From the NCBI RefSeq assembly GCF_014645835.1, contig NZ_BMMM01000001.1:124001-188000 (forward strand): 64,000 nt of DNA, in the 5' to 3' direction. This document shows positions 36,969 through 45,878 of this stretch, one piece after another (positions within the stretch are counted from its first letter, which is position 1; each line of letters starts with the position of its first letter). This DNA comes from Streptomyces albiflavescens (lineage in GTDB: Bacteria; Actinomycetota; Actinomycetes; Streptomycetales; Streptomycetaceae). The translations under genes and the position numbers were made by a program. The notes below the pieces were generated by a model. It was not told where the DNA came from. It saw nothing but the letters and a program-made list of their open reading frames with translations, and ran no database searches.

Positions 36969-39328
36969 GCGAACGGATTACACAGCACATCGAAGTCTTC
37001 GGCCGGGTCCAGGGAGTCGGCTTCCGGCCGCACGTGCACCGGACAGCCACCGCGCTCGGCCTCGACGGATGGGTGCGCAACGTCGACGGCCACGTGGAGC
37101 TGACCGCCTCCGGCCGCCCTGCCGTCCTGCGCGACCTGGTCGCGAGGATCCGCAAGCAGGCACCACCTCTGGCTGCCGTCCGGCACGTGCGGGTGACGGA
37201 TGTGCCCAGCGATATGACACGCACTCTCGGTGGGTTCGCCGTGCGGGCCAGCCACACGGACGCAGCCGTCCTGCCGCGCGAGATACCGCCGGACGCGGCT
37301 ACCTGCGAAGCCTGCCTGCGGGAGCTGTTCGACACCGGGGACCGCCGCTACCGCTATCCGTTCATCAACTGCGCCGACTGCGGCCCACGGGCCACCGTGA
37401 TCGACGACCTGCCGTACGACCGCGAGAGCACCACCATGCGACGCTTTCCGTTGTGCCCCGCCTGCGCCGCAGAGTATGAAGACCCGGCCGGCCGGCGCTT
37501 CCACGCCGAGCCTGTCGCGTGTCCCGTGTGCGGACCTCGTCTCGCTTGGGGCGGCTTGAGGGAGGACGAGGCTCTGCGGGCTGCGGTGAAGACGGTCGCG
37601 AGCGGCGGCATCGTCGCGGTGAAAGGAATCGGCGGCTATCAGCTGGTGTGCGATGCCACCCATCCGGTGGCGGTGGCCGAGTTGCGGCGGCGCAAGCGGA
37701 GGCCCGCGAAGCCGTTCGCGGTCATGGTGTCCGACCTCGCAGCCGCACGACGCCTGGCGTACCTCAGCCGCACGGAGCACGACGTACTCGCTTCGCCGCA
37801 AGGGCCCGTGGTGCTGCTCTCCGCACGGCTGCCACGACGTCCCCAGGGGCACTCTCCGGCCCGTCCGGATGAGCGGGTCGGCGGCACCGGCACGCTCATC
37901 GCTCCCGAGGTTCACCCCGGCACCCACCGAATCGGCCTCTTCCTCCCCACCACAGGGCTTCATCATCTCCTCCTGCGCGAGCTGGATCGACCGCTGATCG
38001 TGACCAGCGGCAACCTCACGGACGAGCCCATCGCCACGGACGACGCCGAGGCATGCCGGACGCTCGAAGCGGTCGCGGACGGCTTTCTGACCCACGACCG
38101 GCCGATCCGCGCCCGCTATGACGACTCCGTCGTCCAGACAGTCCGCCGCAGCGTGCTCACGCTCCGGCGGGCGCGAGGGTACGCCCCCGCGCCCCTTCCG
38201 CTCCCGGTCCCCGCCGCCCTCCCCCTGGTGGGAACCGGGGCCCAGCTCAAGCACACGTTCACGCTGGCCGAGCGCGGCCGGGCCCATCTCGGTCCACACA
38301 CGGGAGACTTGGCGGACGCGGCCACATACGACGCCTTCCAGACCTCGTACAGGGATCTCACCCGTCTCACCGGCGTCGCCCCGCGCGCGGTCGCCCACGA
38401 TCTGCATCCTGGGTATGCGTCCACACAATGGGCATACGCCCAGCCCACCGAGCACCGGATCCCCGTGCAGCACCACCACGCACACGTCGCGGCGGTCGCG
38501 GCCGAGCACGGCCTGAAGCGGCCCTTCCTCGGCGTCGCCTACGACGGCCTCGGCCTCGGTGACGACGGCACCCTCTGGGGCGGCGAGATTCTGGTCGCCG
38601 ACCTGACCGACTATCGCCGCGTGGGGCGCTTCGGCCGCGCGCCGCTGCCCGGCGGGGAGGCCGCGATCCGCAACCCCGCCCGGATGGCACTTGGCTATCT
38701 CTACGGAGCGGAGCCGTTGGGCGTACCCCGGCCCGCACCATGGCTCTCGCAGCCGTTCACGCGCCGACTTGACGTGCGGGAGGTGGACTCGGTCCATGCC
38801 ATGGTGGAGCGCGGGGTCAACTGCCCGCGGGCCTCCAGCGCGGGACGGCTGTTCGACGCCGCGGCGAGTCTGCTCGGCCTCGGAAACGCGGTTTCATACG
38901 AAGGGCAGGCCGCTGTCGCCCTGGAGAGCGCCGCGGGCAACCTCCGCACGGACGCGCTCCCCTGGCGCCTGACGCGGGCGGACGGCCTGTGGGTGTACGA
39001 CCCCTCCCCCACACTCACCGCCCTGCTCGAAGGACTCGCCAACCAGGCCGAAGTGCCCCACCTCGCCGCCGCGTTCCATACCACCGTCGCCGAGGTCACC
39101 GCCGCGCTCGTCGAGCGTGCCGTCGCCGCCGGGGCCCCGCACACCGTATGCCTGGGTGGCGGCTGTTTCCAGAACAGACGGCTGCTGACCGACGTGAGCC
39201 GCCTGCTGCGCGCCCAGGGTCTGCGGGTCCTGACCGGCAACGCGGTCCCGGTCAATGACGGGGGCATCAGCTACGGGCAGGCGGCCGTGGCATCCGCCCT
39301 CCTCGCGAACCAAGCCACGGAAGGATGA
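36965..39328 (+). CDS. hypF: Carbamoyltransferase HypF
   Basis: A 787-residue, full-length HypF that makes the CN ligands of the [NiFe] centre from carbamoyl phosphate. It has the N-terminal acylphosphatase domain (VFGRVQGVGFRPHVHRTATA), two zinc-finger blocks with CEACLRELFDTG, CADCGPR, CPACAAEYEDP and CPVCGP, the YrdC-like nucleotide domain (VKGIGGYQLVCDA) and the C-terminal Kae1-like domain (GVAYDGLGLGDDGTLWGGE, LGGGCFQNRRLL). It is translationally coupled to the protease gene (ATGA overlap) and followed at once by hypC. Confidence 0.97.
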   Translation: MSERITQHIEVFGRVQGVGFRPHVHRTATALGLDGWVRNVDGHVELTASGRPAVLRDLVARIRKQAPPLAAVRHVRVTDVPSDMTRTLGGFAVRASHTDAAVLPREIPPDAATCEACLRELFDTGDRRYRYPFINCADCGPRATVIDDLPYDRESTTMRRFPLCPACAAEYEDPAGRRFHAEPVACPVCGPRLAWGGLREDEALRAAVKTVASGGIVAVKGIGGYQLVCDATHPVAVAELRRRKRRPAKPFAVMVSDLAAARRLAYLSRTEHDVLASPQGPVVLLSARLPRRPQGHSPARPDERVGGTGTLIAPEVHPGTHRIGLFLPTTGLHHLLLRELDRPLIVTSGNLTDEPIATDDAEACRTLEAVADGFLTHDRPIRARYDDSVVQTVRRSVLTLRRARGYAPAPLPLPVPAALPLVGTGAQLKHTFTLAERGRAHLGPHTGDLADAATYDAFQTSYRDLTRLTGVAPRAVAHDLHPGYASTQWAYAQPTEHRIPVQHHHAHVAAVAAEHGLKRPFLGVAYDGLGLGDDGTLWGGEILVADLTDYRRVGRFGRAPLPGGEAAIRNPARMALGYLYGAEPLGVPRPAPWLSQPFTRRLDVREVDSVHAMVERGVNCPRASSAGRLFDAAASLLGLGNAVSYEGQAAVALESAAGNLRTDALPWRLTRADGLWVYDPSPTLTALLEGLANQAEVPHLAAAFHTTVAEVTAALVERAVAAGAPHTVCLGGGCFQNRRLLTDVSRLLRAQGLRVLTGNAVPVNDGGISYGQAAVASALLANQATEG

Positions 39329-39333
39329 GCGCC

Positions 39334-39609
39334 ATGTGCTTGGGTATCCCCGGCCGGATTCTCGACGTTCGCGACAGCGCGGGTGTGCGGATGGGCACGG
39401 TCGATTTCGGCGGCGTACGACGCGAAGTGTGTCTCGCCTACGCGCCACAGGCGAACGTCGGAACGTACGTCATCGTCCATGTCGGCTTCGCCATCGCCGA
39501 GGTCGACGAGACCGAGGCCGAGCGGACCCTCGATGTACTGCGCGCGATGGCCGACGCAATCGAAACCGAACTCGGAGAGCCCTTGCCGGACCGGACGAGC
39601 GGGAGTTGA
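39334..39609 (+). CDS. hypC: Hydrogenase assembly chaperone HypC
   Basis: A 91-residue HypC that works with HypD to carry the Fe(CN)2CO unit to the large subunit. The functional protein must begin Met-Cys, so the ATG at 39334 (MCLGIPGRILDV) is chosen over the ATG at 39325, which would bury the essential Cys2. GAAGGA lies eight bases before the chosen start. GVRREVCLAYAPQANVGTYV and HVGFAIAEVDETEA are typical. Its partner HypD is encoded 20 kb away at 59627-60730. Confidence 0.95.
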   Translation: MCLGIPGRILDVRDSAGVRMGTVDFGGVRREVCLAYAPQANVGTYVIVHVGFAIAEVDETEAERTLDVLRAMADAIETELGEPLPDRTSGS

Positions 39610-40039
39610 GGACGTCCGGCTCGCCCGCGTGCCCGCTTTTGCTCAGGCCCGGCCACCTCAGCGGGTCGCAGCACCCGAGGTCCGGAGGGACGACTCGCCA
39701 TGACCGACATGCACCAAGTGCCCGTGTACGCCTTGCTGTCGGTCGGCGAGGCCGTTAGGACGCGTCAGCCCGAACCGTCGCTGCACGGTGTTGCGGATGG
39801 CCGACCGTGCATCTGTGAGCCGAAGTCCCCCGGCCCGACGGCGAGTTCGAGATGGAGCGCCTCGGGCCCTACCGGCACACCGGTACGCCGTCGATCACGC
39901 CCGTAATCCTCCGCAGCCGAGCTGACCGGGCCAACACCGCGTACATTGCCCGCACCAGGCGGGTCACTCGCGTCACGCCGGTGCCGGAGCGAATCCGCAT
40001 CACCCCCGTGCCCCTCCTCGCGTATCCGGTCCTGGCGGC
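39610..40039. other. Stretch with no assigned gene
   Basis: About 430 bp after hypC. One plus-strand frame near 39845 reads EFEMERLGPYRHTGTPS, which looks coding-like, but no family was recognised and no start signal is convincing. No terminator hairpin was identified after hypC. Confidence 0.35.
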
Positions 40040-40255
40040 CCGCAGCTCAGCGGTGAGGTCCAGGAGCCGTGCATGGCCGTCCTGCGCCGACCGGCCCGCT
40101 CGGCGGCGACCAGCAGCCGCCGACTCGACGTGGCCTGGCTGTCCGCGAGCGTCGCCCGGTAGCCGTCGGCCTCCTGGGACCCGCCAGCGAACGGCAGTAC
40201 CGGGCGTCCGACGGCGGCACCGCCGTTCGGCCAGTGCTCAAGGCGCGCCACCTTC
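40040..40255 (-). pseudogene. Possible histidine-kinase remnant
   Basis: A minus-strand frame reads YRATLADSQATSSRRLLVAA followed by ERAGRRRTAMHGS, resembling the helix just before the phosphoacceptor box of HisKA_3 kinases. No complete H-box, HATPase domain or start is present. The assignment rests on about 35 residues. Confidence 0.28.
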
Positions 40256-40280
40256 CCAGCTTCGGTCTCTGTGCCAGACC

Positions 40281-40499
40281 TCAGTGGCCGACAGGCATAC
40301 GGTGGTCCACCGTCACCGGCCGGGGCGACGCCGCCGTCGGCGACCTGTGTACGCGACGCCGCAGCAGCCGGACGGCGAGCGCGTCGAGCGCCACCATGGC
40401 AACGAACGTCACACCCACGGCCGCAACCAGCAGTACGGCGAACATCTCCCAGAACTGCGGTGTGAGACTTGTACCCACTGTTCTCAACTCCCTTCGCAT
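40281..40499 (-). CDS. Small single-pass membrane protein
   Basis: A 72-residue protein with one hydrophobic segment at about 18-42 (FAVLLVAAVGVTFVAMVALD), followed by a basic tail (LLRRRVHRS), suggesting an N-out/C-in single-pass topology. GAAGGAAACGACGCC before the ATG at 40499 supports translation. No family name is known to me; similar short proteins occur in streptomycetes. It is isolated among remnants. Confidence 0.6.
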   Translation of the reverse strand: MRRELRTVGTSLTPQFWEMFAVLLVAAVGVTFVAMVALDALAVRLLRRRVHRSPTAASPRPVTVDHRMPVGH

Positions 40500-40934
40500 C
40501 GGCGTCGTTTCCTTCACTCTCAGCCAACTCCGATGCAGGACAGGGCACATGAGCCGAGGGGCTCGACCTCAGGTCTGGAGGGGCCCCTGTACCACCGGGG
40601 CTCCCATCCCCACTCGGATACGCCTACGTCCGGGGTCTGCCCCCTCTCCAGGATGAGACGGGCCCATGCCTACCCGAGGAATTGTCCGGCGTGGTGCGGC
40701 GTGAGCCAGGTTCCGCGGGCCATGGCGGCCCTGTGCCGGTCGGTCCGGTGTGGAGGAGTTCAGGGTGCGGTCGACGTCTCCGTCGTCGTACAGCCGCTGC
40801 GCGGGCCGCTGCTTGGACCGCCCAGCTCATTCGCGTGCTCGGCGGCCTCTACCTGGAGCCGGGCACTGTCGCGGAACACGATCTGCACGAGCCGAGCGCT
40901 GTACTTCTCGTCACGATGCGGCACCGGCCCTGCG
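40500..40934. other. Stretch with no assigned gene
   Basis: About 430 bp. A minus-strand frame near 40870-40920 reads RDEKYSARLVQIVFRDSARL, which is helical and coding-like. It directly follows the pflB fragment but does not match pflB, and its origin is unknown. Confidence 0.3.
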
Positions 40935-41042
40935 CCGCTCCTCCGGGAACAGCTCACCGGTCATCTCCTGCACGGCCCGGGTGCGCTCGGTCGGGCCGGC
41001 CAGGAAGTCCGCGTCGCCCTCGTACTGGTGTAGTTGGCGTGG
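40935..41042 (-). pseudogene. Pyruvate formate-lyase N-terminal fragment
   Basis: The minus-strand frame YEGDADFLAGPTERTRAV and EMTGELFPEE corresponds to residues about 37-66 of the intact pflB ([27 protein letters not shown]). Asn-Tyr-Thr of the preceding NYTP motif is found one frame over. Everything else of the gene is missing. Confidence 0.65.
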
Positions 41043-41044
41043 CT

Positions 41045-41325
41045 GGGTCGCGAACGGCGAGCGACTGGGCCGGGTCACGGGGGTACGCCTGACCGATGAA
41101 TTTGGCCGGCCGGTCGAAGCCGATCACGCCCTGGGGCTGCGCGCCGAGAACCCGGGCCCATTGCCGTGGGTCACGACGACAGTCGTTGTCATGGGCGAGA
41201 GCCGCGAGTGCGGTGACGGCTCGGTCGATGTGGGGCCGCTGGGTCTCCGCGTCGGGGCGTTCGTCCCGGTGCAGCAGGGCGTCGCCGCCAAAAGCGACGA
41301 CGATGCCAATAGTCGGTCCTCCAGG
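41045..41325 (-). pseudogene. Carbamate kinase remnant
   Basis: The minus strand reads GIVVAFGGDALLHRDERPDA and ETQRPHIDRAVTALAALAHD, then, after a frameshift, TVVVTHGNGP, the conserved N-terminal half of carbamate kinase (ArcC). After a large deletion comes KFIGQAYPRDPAQSLAVRD, resembling the later KPIGPxY segment. The original enzyme would make ATP from carbamoyl phosphate in the arginine deiminase pathway, another anaerobic energy route. It is dead here. Confidence 0.65.
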
Positions 41326-41484
41326 GTGGCTATGAGCACGGCCTCTGCCCGGCGTGCAGCCGACACTCAGCCCTCCGATTGCAGAGCTCTCCGCGCGGTC
41401 AAAGACGACACGCGGCCCCTGGACGGTTCCCGCAGCTCGCGGCGCCGGGCCGACGACTCTCGGGACTGGAGGTCCATCCCATTC

Positions 41485-41925
41485 TCAGGACTGGAGATCC
41501 ACCCCGTAGACCGTGCGCCCACCGACGAGCTCACGGCCGGTGACCAGTTCGGACTCGATGCGTATGAAGGCCTCCTTGGGTGAGGCCACCCACGACAGCG
41601 GACCGGTCCGCGACAACCGACGGTGCTCGTCGGGGTCGGTCACCACCGTGGCGCGGCCGGTGACCACGACACTCCAGCCGGAGTGCGCTGCGGCGTCGAC
41701 TTCGTCCGCTTCGAAGGCGACCACCGCACCATCGATCGCACAGGCCAGTTCCGAGTCCTCCGAAGTACGCAGCAGTACGGCGAAATCAGCGTCCAGGCAG
41801 AAATTGACCGGTAGGACCGCAGGCAGAGCATGACGCGTGTGCACGATGCGGCCGACGGGAACCGTGGCCAGCAGGCCCAGGCACTCACTCCGGTCGAGTT
41901 CACGGAAGCCGTCGTTGGGGTACAT
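41485..41925 (-). CDS. PPOX-class flavin/F420-binding protein
   Basis: A 146-residue protein with a split-barrel pyridoxamine-phosphate-oxidase fold: MYPNDGFRELDRSECLGLLA, VGRIVHTRHALPAVLPVNF, GWSVVVTGRATVVTDPDEHR. It is the size of Rv2074/Rv1155-type proteins, which bind flavin, F420 or biliverdin. An in-frame TTG 12 nt upstream is an alternative start. The PPOX part of the fusion at 30899-31828 is a paralogue. The reaction is unknown; members are frequent in DosR-type regulons. Confidence 0.85.
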   Translation of the reverse strand: MYPNDGFRELDRSECLGLLATVPVGRIVHTRHALPAVLPVNFCLDADFAVLLRTSEDSELACAIDGAVVAFEADEVDAAAHSGWSVVVTGRATVVTDPDEHRRLSRTGPLSWVASPKEAFIRIESELVTGRELVGGRTVYGVDLQS

Positions 41926-42060
41926 AGCCGGGTTCAACTTTCACGCAGTACAGCCGTAGGCGTTCATCCTGCGGGCCGGAAAGGATCAAGGGCGAGGGCC
42001 CATCGGTCCAACACGTCCGGAGAGTGGCCCACAGCGACCTCGACGTTCGGCACCGGACCC

Positions 42061-42560
42061 TCAGCGCACGGCGATCCGGCGCCCGGTGATGCTGCGAGGA
42101 TCGAGGCTCACCCACATGCCACGCTCGCCGCCAGCCCGGGGACCGCTGTACGCGAGCGCCTGCAGCCTGTGCACGATGTCCGGGTCCGTCACGGCCCAGG
42201 CACGGCCGCGTATCAGCACGCTCCAGCGCTGGCTGAGTGCCTCGTCGATGTGATCGACCTCGTAGGCGACATCGGCTCCGACGGCCGTGGTGCGAATCGG
42301 GTGCCGTCCTAAAGGTGACCGAACCGTCGACGAAGGTGTAGCTGCGACGAACGGCCCCTCCGGGGTGTCTATCGCGAGCCTTCCGATGCCGTGCCCCAAG
42401 AACCGTACCCGGCACTCCTCGGTGCTCGGTTCGATCAATTCGGCATGGCGGGCAGCCTGGCCGGCACCGGGCAGCGTCGCCGCCACGCAGAGCTGCCACG
42501 CCGGTCCCCAGGACGTCGGCAAGCCGGATGAGGACGCCGACAGATGGCGTCCGCATGGGC
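42061..42560 (-). pseudogene. HTH-PPOX fusion protein remnant
   Basis: A decayed paralogue of 30899-31828. The HTH end (SVGVLIRLADVLGTGVAALR) and the PPOX part (GIGRLAIDTPEGPFV, SYTFVDGSVTFRTAPDS, AYEVDHIDEALSQRWSVLI, DPRSITGRRIAVR) lie in at least two alternating frames, and the DUF1918 start is missing. The order matches the intact gene throughout. Confidence 0.8.
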
Positions 42561-42719
42561 CGGCCGCTCCCCTTTGCCGGACCGAGTGCGGCCGTCAGGA
42601 CCAACAGATCGCTGAACCACGAGTGCTGCGCAGCGGGCGGGGCGCGGGCTGCAGCGCATGTGACATTCGGCTGAGGGAAAGGCACTGAAGCCGCCTGAGA
42701 TCGGCTCGGCAGGGAGCCG

Positions 42720-43160
42720 GTGGTCCCCCAGCCGGATGAATCCATCGCGCAGCTGCGCCATGAGCGGCACTCGGTCGGAGCCGTCCTCGTCGAAAGCACG
42801 GCCGGGGCGATGACGACCGGGGAAGGCACGACCTACGACCGGGTCCGGGCGAAGGTCCGCTGGACATCGTCGGACGGTTCCCTCCGCACCGGCCGGGCGC
42901 TGATGGACTCCGGGCAGAAGGCCGGATCGAAGGTCGTGATCTGGCTGGACGCCAAGGGGCAGCTCACCACGGAGCCTTCGACGGCCTCGGCGGCGGCCAC
43001 CGAGGCGCCCCTGTTCGGCGCCGGGGCCGCGCTCGCCTTCGGCTGCCTCACCTACGCCGCGGGGCGCGTCGCACACTGGCGGCTCGACCAGCGGCGCTAC
43101 GAGCAGTGGGACCGGGAGTGGGACCAGTTCGGACCGCAGTGGGGGCACCGGACCACCTGA
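42720..43160 (+). pseudogene. Rv1733c-family membrane protein, 5'-truncated
   Basis: The frame encodes the C-terminal two-thirds of an Rv1733c-type protein: an extracytoplasmic part (YDRVRAKVRWTSSDGSLRTG, VVIWLDAKGQLT), one transmembrane helix (LFGAGAALAFGCLTYAAGRV) and a basic end (WRLDQRRYEQWDREW). The usual N-terminus with the first membrane helix is absent; only a GTG at 42720 without a good ribosome binding site could start it. Rv1733c is itself a DosR-regulon gene in M. tuberculosis. Confidence 0.65.
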
Positions 43161-43305
43161 TCCGGGGCCGGTTGGGCCAGGGGAGTCCGGCAGGCCTCCC
43201 AATCGAGGCCCCACACGGCCCTCGCGGCGTCGCGCGGAAGGCGGCCAGGACGGGCCATGGGCCCAAACCGGCGGCTCATGGCCGGGGTGAAGGTGCTGGA
43301 CGACC

Positions 43306-43664
43306 CTGGGGCTCCCGGACCGCCCGGTCCGGGTGATGGCACGTCTTGACGCGCCGTCGTCCTGGTGGTTGCGGCTGCTGAAGCGGATCCTGGCCATCTC
43401 CCACTACGTGGTGCTGTCCGTCCTCTGGATCGGCTTCACCGTGGCAAGCGTGACGTTCAGCCTCGGCGAGGACCCGGACTACCCCGCGCGACCCGACATC
43501 GCCCCTACCCACAGCGACTCTCCCGCGGCGTCGTGCTCGTGAAGTGGTGGATCCTGGCCATCCCGCAGTACGTCGTCATCGGCTTCTTTCTCGCGGCCAC
43601 CGTCTCGGACGGTGGTCCGGCGAACTCGTCGTACCGAGCCGAGCCGACCGGCGTCGAACCGTGA
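43306..43664 (+). pseudogene. DUF4389 membrane protein remnant
   Basis: The first frame encodes PVRVMARLDAPSSWWLRLLK and RILAISHYVVLSVLWIGFTV, then jumps to DPDYPARPDIA; after a frameshift near 43503 it continues VVLVKWWILAIPQYVVIGFF. The order and paired membrane helices match DUF4389 proteins, but the middle helices (about 60 residues) are deleted. Confidence 0.65.
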
Positions 43665-43874
43665 TCCGCAGCTCCTGAATGCTTGCCAGTGGATTGTTCT
43701 TCGCCCATCGAGCCTGGTGCCGGGGCGGGCGCATGCGCTGGGGCCGGGCAGGCCTTTGCGAGGGAACTTCAGCCTCGGTGGAGTCCCACGTGGGCGAGCC
43801 CGCGGCGTTCCTCACCCCACCCACCCGAGAACGAGCCATGCCGGATGGTGGCCAATGCCATGCGGCCCCGCCTC

Positions 43875-43889
43875 GGGGCCGGGTGGCCC
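43875..43889. promoter_or_regulatory. Candidate DevR-box upstream of cNMP-fold gene
   Basis: GGGGCCGGGTGGCCC lies 69 nt before the start at 43958. The arms match the recurring palindrome and the central bases do not. Confidence 0.35.
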
Positions 43890-43957
43890 ATAGCGAAAGC
43901 CGGTGCTCAAGACGAGGTTGGAGTTGGCGGAGCCGCGCTCCAGGAAGAGGCAGGACC

Positions 43958-44422
43958 ATGAACGCTACCCCCACATCCAGCATGCTGCGGGTGCTGCCTG
44001 CCGAACACCGGGAGCAGCTGATGCACATCGCCCGGGAGGTGTCGTTCCCACAGGGGGCACGCCTCTTCGAGGAGGGCATGCGCGCGGACCGGTTCTGGAT
44101 CATCCGGACCGGCACCGTGGCCCTCGACATACGTGTGCCGGGCCGCCGCGCGGCCGTCATCGAGACCCTCGGGCACAACGAACTCATCGGTTGGTCCTGG
44201 CTGTTCGGGCCGCACACCTGGCATCTGGGGGCCGAGGCGACGAGCCCGGTGCGCGCGTATGAGTTCGACGCCGTAGCGGTGCGGGCGATGTGCCACGACG
44301 ATCCCGCGCTGGGCCTGAGGGTGGCCGAGTGGGTGGGCGGCATCGTCGCCCACCGGCTGCGGTCGACCCGGACCCGGCTGCTGGACCTGTACGCCCCCTA
44401 CGGCAGTGGCAGCCCCCGTTGA
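43958..44422 (+). CDS. Stand-alone cyclic-nucleotide-binding-fold protein
   Basis: A 154-residue protein that is a CRP-type beta-roll without any DNA-binding domain: REVSFPQGARLFEEGMRADR, FWIIRTGTVALDIRVPGRR, ELIGWSWLFGPHTWHLGAEA, and the final helix VAEWVGGIVAHRLRSTRTRL. In E. coli CRP the phosphate-binding cassette has Gly-Glu and Arg-Ser; here these positions are Gly-Trp and Leu-Gly, so cyclic nucleotide binding is doubtful. AGGAAGAGGCAGGACC precedes the ATG. It is a close paralogue of the protein at 55867-56325 in the hydrogenase operon. Confidence 0.85.
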   Translation: MNATPTSSMLRVLPAEHREQLMHIAREVSFPQGARLFEEGMRADRFWIIRTGTVALDIRVPGRRAAVIETLGHNELIGWSWLFGPHTWHLGAEATSPVRAYEFDAVAVRAMCHDDPALGLRVAEWVGGIVAHRLRSTRTRLLDLYAPYGSGSPR

Positions 44423-44479
44423 CCACAATTGCCGCGTCGGCGCACCCACGGAACAGTAGGAATCGACGAAGGAGCCACG

Positions 44480-44625
44480 GTGCACGGCAGTCCGCACATC
44501 GTGAGCGATGTGGTGACCCACACCGTCGCCGCTATCGGCCGTGGAGCCAACTTCAAGGAGATCGTGCAACTGATGGAGCAGTGGCAGATCAGCGCTCTTC
44601 CGGTCCTGGAGGGCGAAGGCCGGTG
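44480..44625 (+). pseudogene. CBS-domain protein, N-terminal fragment
   Basis: From a GTG preceded by GAAGGAG the frame reads HGSPHIVSDVVTHTVAAIGR, ANFKEIVQLMEQWQISALPV and LEGEGR, nearly the same as the start of the protein at 59247-59630. It then enters unrelated sequence where a sensor-kinase remnant on the other strand begins. The rest of the CBS pair and the BON domain are lost. Confidence 0.7.
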
Positions 44626-45150
44626 CCCGCGGCCCAGGAGGGCACCGCCACCATGGGCCCGAGCCCGGACCACTGGAATTCACCCTCGCCCATGCGGGGA
44701 TCGTTGCGCACCCGGATCAGCACGCCGAGAAAGAAGTGCATCTGCGGGTGATTGGCCGGAAAGCCATAGGACGCCGGCCGCTCCAGGAGCTCAGGCAACC
44801 GCAGTGGCTCCGACTGCCGGATGAGCTCGCCGAGCAGCCCATGCCCGCTGGGCAGCGCCCCGATCTGCCCTCTCCACCCATCGCCGATCTGCGGCAGATC
44901 CAGCCCCGGCCCCACCGACGGCACCGCCTCCAGCAGGCCGTGCAAGCGATCCCGGGTACCGCACACCGCATAGATGCTCACCCGTAGTTCCCCCAGCAGC
45001 CCATCGAGTCGCAGCTTGGTCGGATGCTGCTCGGAACCACCGCGCCCATCCCCGCTCGTCGCTTCCTCCGACCGGCACGACAGACAAAGCAGCTCGGACG
45101 AGTTGCCCGTGCCTTCGCCGTACTGTCCCTGAGTCCTGGTCATCACCATT
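44600..45150 (-). pseudogene. DevS-like GAF sensor kinase remnant
   Basis: The frame matches the N-terminal region of the kinase at 24556-26298: LRLDGLLGELRVSIYAVCGT, RDRLHGLLEAVPSVGPGLDL, then after a deletion of about 50 residues SGHGLLGELIRQSEPLRLPE and SYGFPANHPQMHFFLGVLIR. The His of the haem-ligand motif survives (NHPQM), but the rest of GAF-A, GAF-B and the kinase core are gone. It is a dead second DevS. Confidence 0.8.
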
Positions 45151-45352
45151 CAAAGCGCCGAAGACAGGAATCCTGTACGCAGTACAAGCAGACCACCAAG
45201 GGTGTGCCGACCAACGGGACGACGGCGAACAACACATCCGCCCGGGCCTCGACGATGTCGCCGCGGCGCCTCAGTTGGTCCTTCCGCCACCTCCACGCCC
45301 TCGTCCGCGAGCGAGGGCATGGAGGTGGCGGGCGGGAGGCGGCCTGCACGGT
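45151..45352. other. Short spacer with an unassigned minus-strand frame
   Basis: A minus-strand frame ends ARADVLFAVVPLVGTPLVVC and LYCVQDSCLRRFEW, with a hydrophobic stretch. It has no convincing start and no recognised family. Confidence 0.25.
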
Positions 45353-45862
45353 TCAGCTCGTCTGCGACTCGTTCACGAGTTCGGCGCCGATGCGGACGGC
45401 CCATGCCTCGATCTGCCCGAAGTCACGGAAGTCTCCGCCCTTGCCCGAGGAGAGGATCTTTCTGGCGACGAATCCTTTGGCCCCTGCTTCGAGGCAGCCC
45501 CCGAACGTGGCGTACTCCTCGACGTCGAGCCGGTTCATGGCGCGGCGGACGCCGGGCACGGGCGGGATGTCCCGCTCCGAGGCCGTGGCGTCGAGCGGAC
45601 CGCTGCTGAAGAACCACAGGGGCCGCCCGGCCAGCGCGCGGCGGTGCCGGCGGACGAAGCGGCGGGCGTCCTTGTGCCAGCGCCCCGCGTACAGACCGCC
45701 GCCGACCACCACGGCGTCGTACGACTCGATGTTCGTCACGGACGGAGCGGGCATCGCCTCGGCCGAGACCCCCTGCTTGCGCAGGACTTCGGCGATGGTC
45801 TCGGCGATGCGCGCGGTCGATCCGTTGGTCGTTCCGTAGGTGACCAGCACGTTGCTCGGCAT
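45353..45862 (-). CDS. Flavodoxin-domain protein (HemG-like)
   Basis: A 169-residue flavodoxin fold. The FMN phosphate loop is VTYGTTNGSTARIAETIAEV, and AVVVGGGLYAGRWHKDARRF is typical of menaquinone-dependent protoporphyrinogen-oxidase (HemG)-like and related flavodoxins. It starts 16 nt after the CBS/BON gene on the same strand with GGGGAGG, so it is the third gene of an operon with the GNAT/CoA ligase. It could act as an electron carrier or in anaerobic haem synthesis; the sequence does not decide between these. Confidence 0.87.
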   Translation of the reverse strand: MPSNVLVTYGTTNGSTARIAETIAEVLRKQGVSAEAMPAPSVTNIESYDAVVVGGGLYAGRWHKDARRFVRRHRRALAGRPLWFFSSGPLDATASERDIPPVPGVRRAMNRLDVEEYATFGGCLEAGAKGFVARKILSSGKGGDFRDFGQIEAWAVRIGAELVNESQTS

Positions 45863-45878
45863 GACGGTGCGCCTCCCC

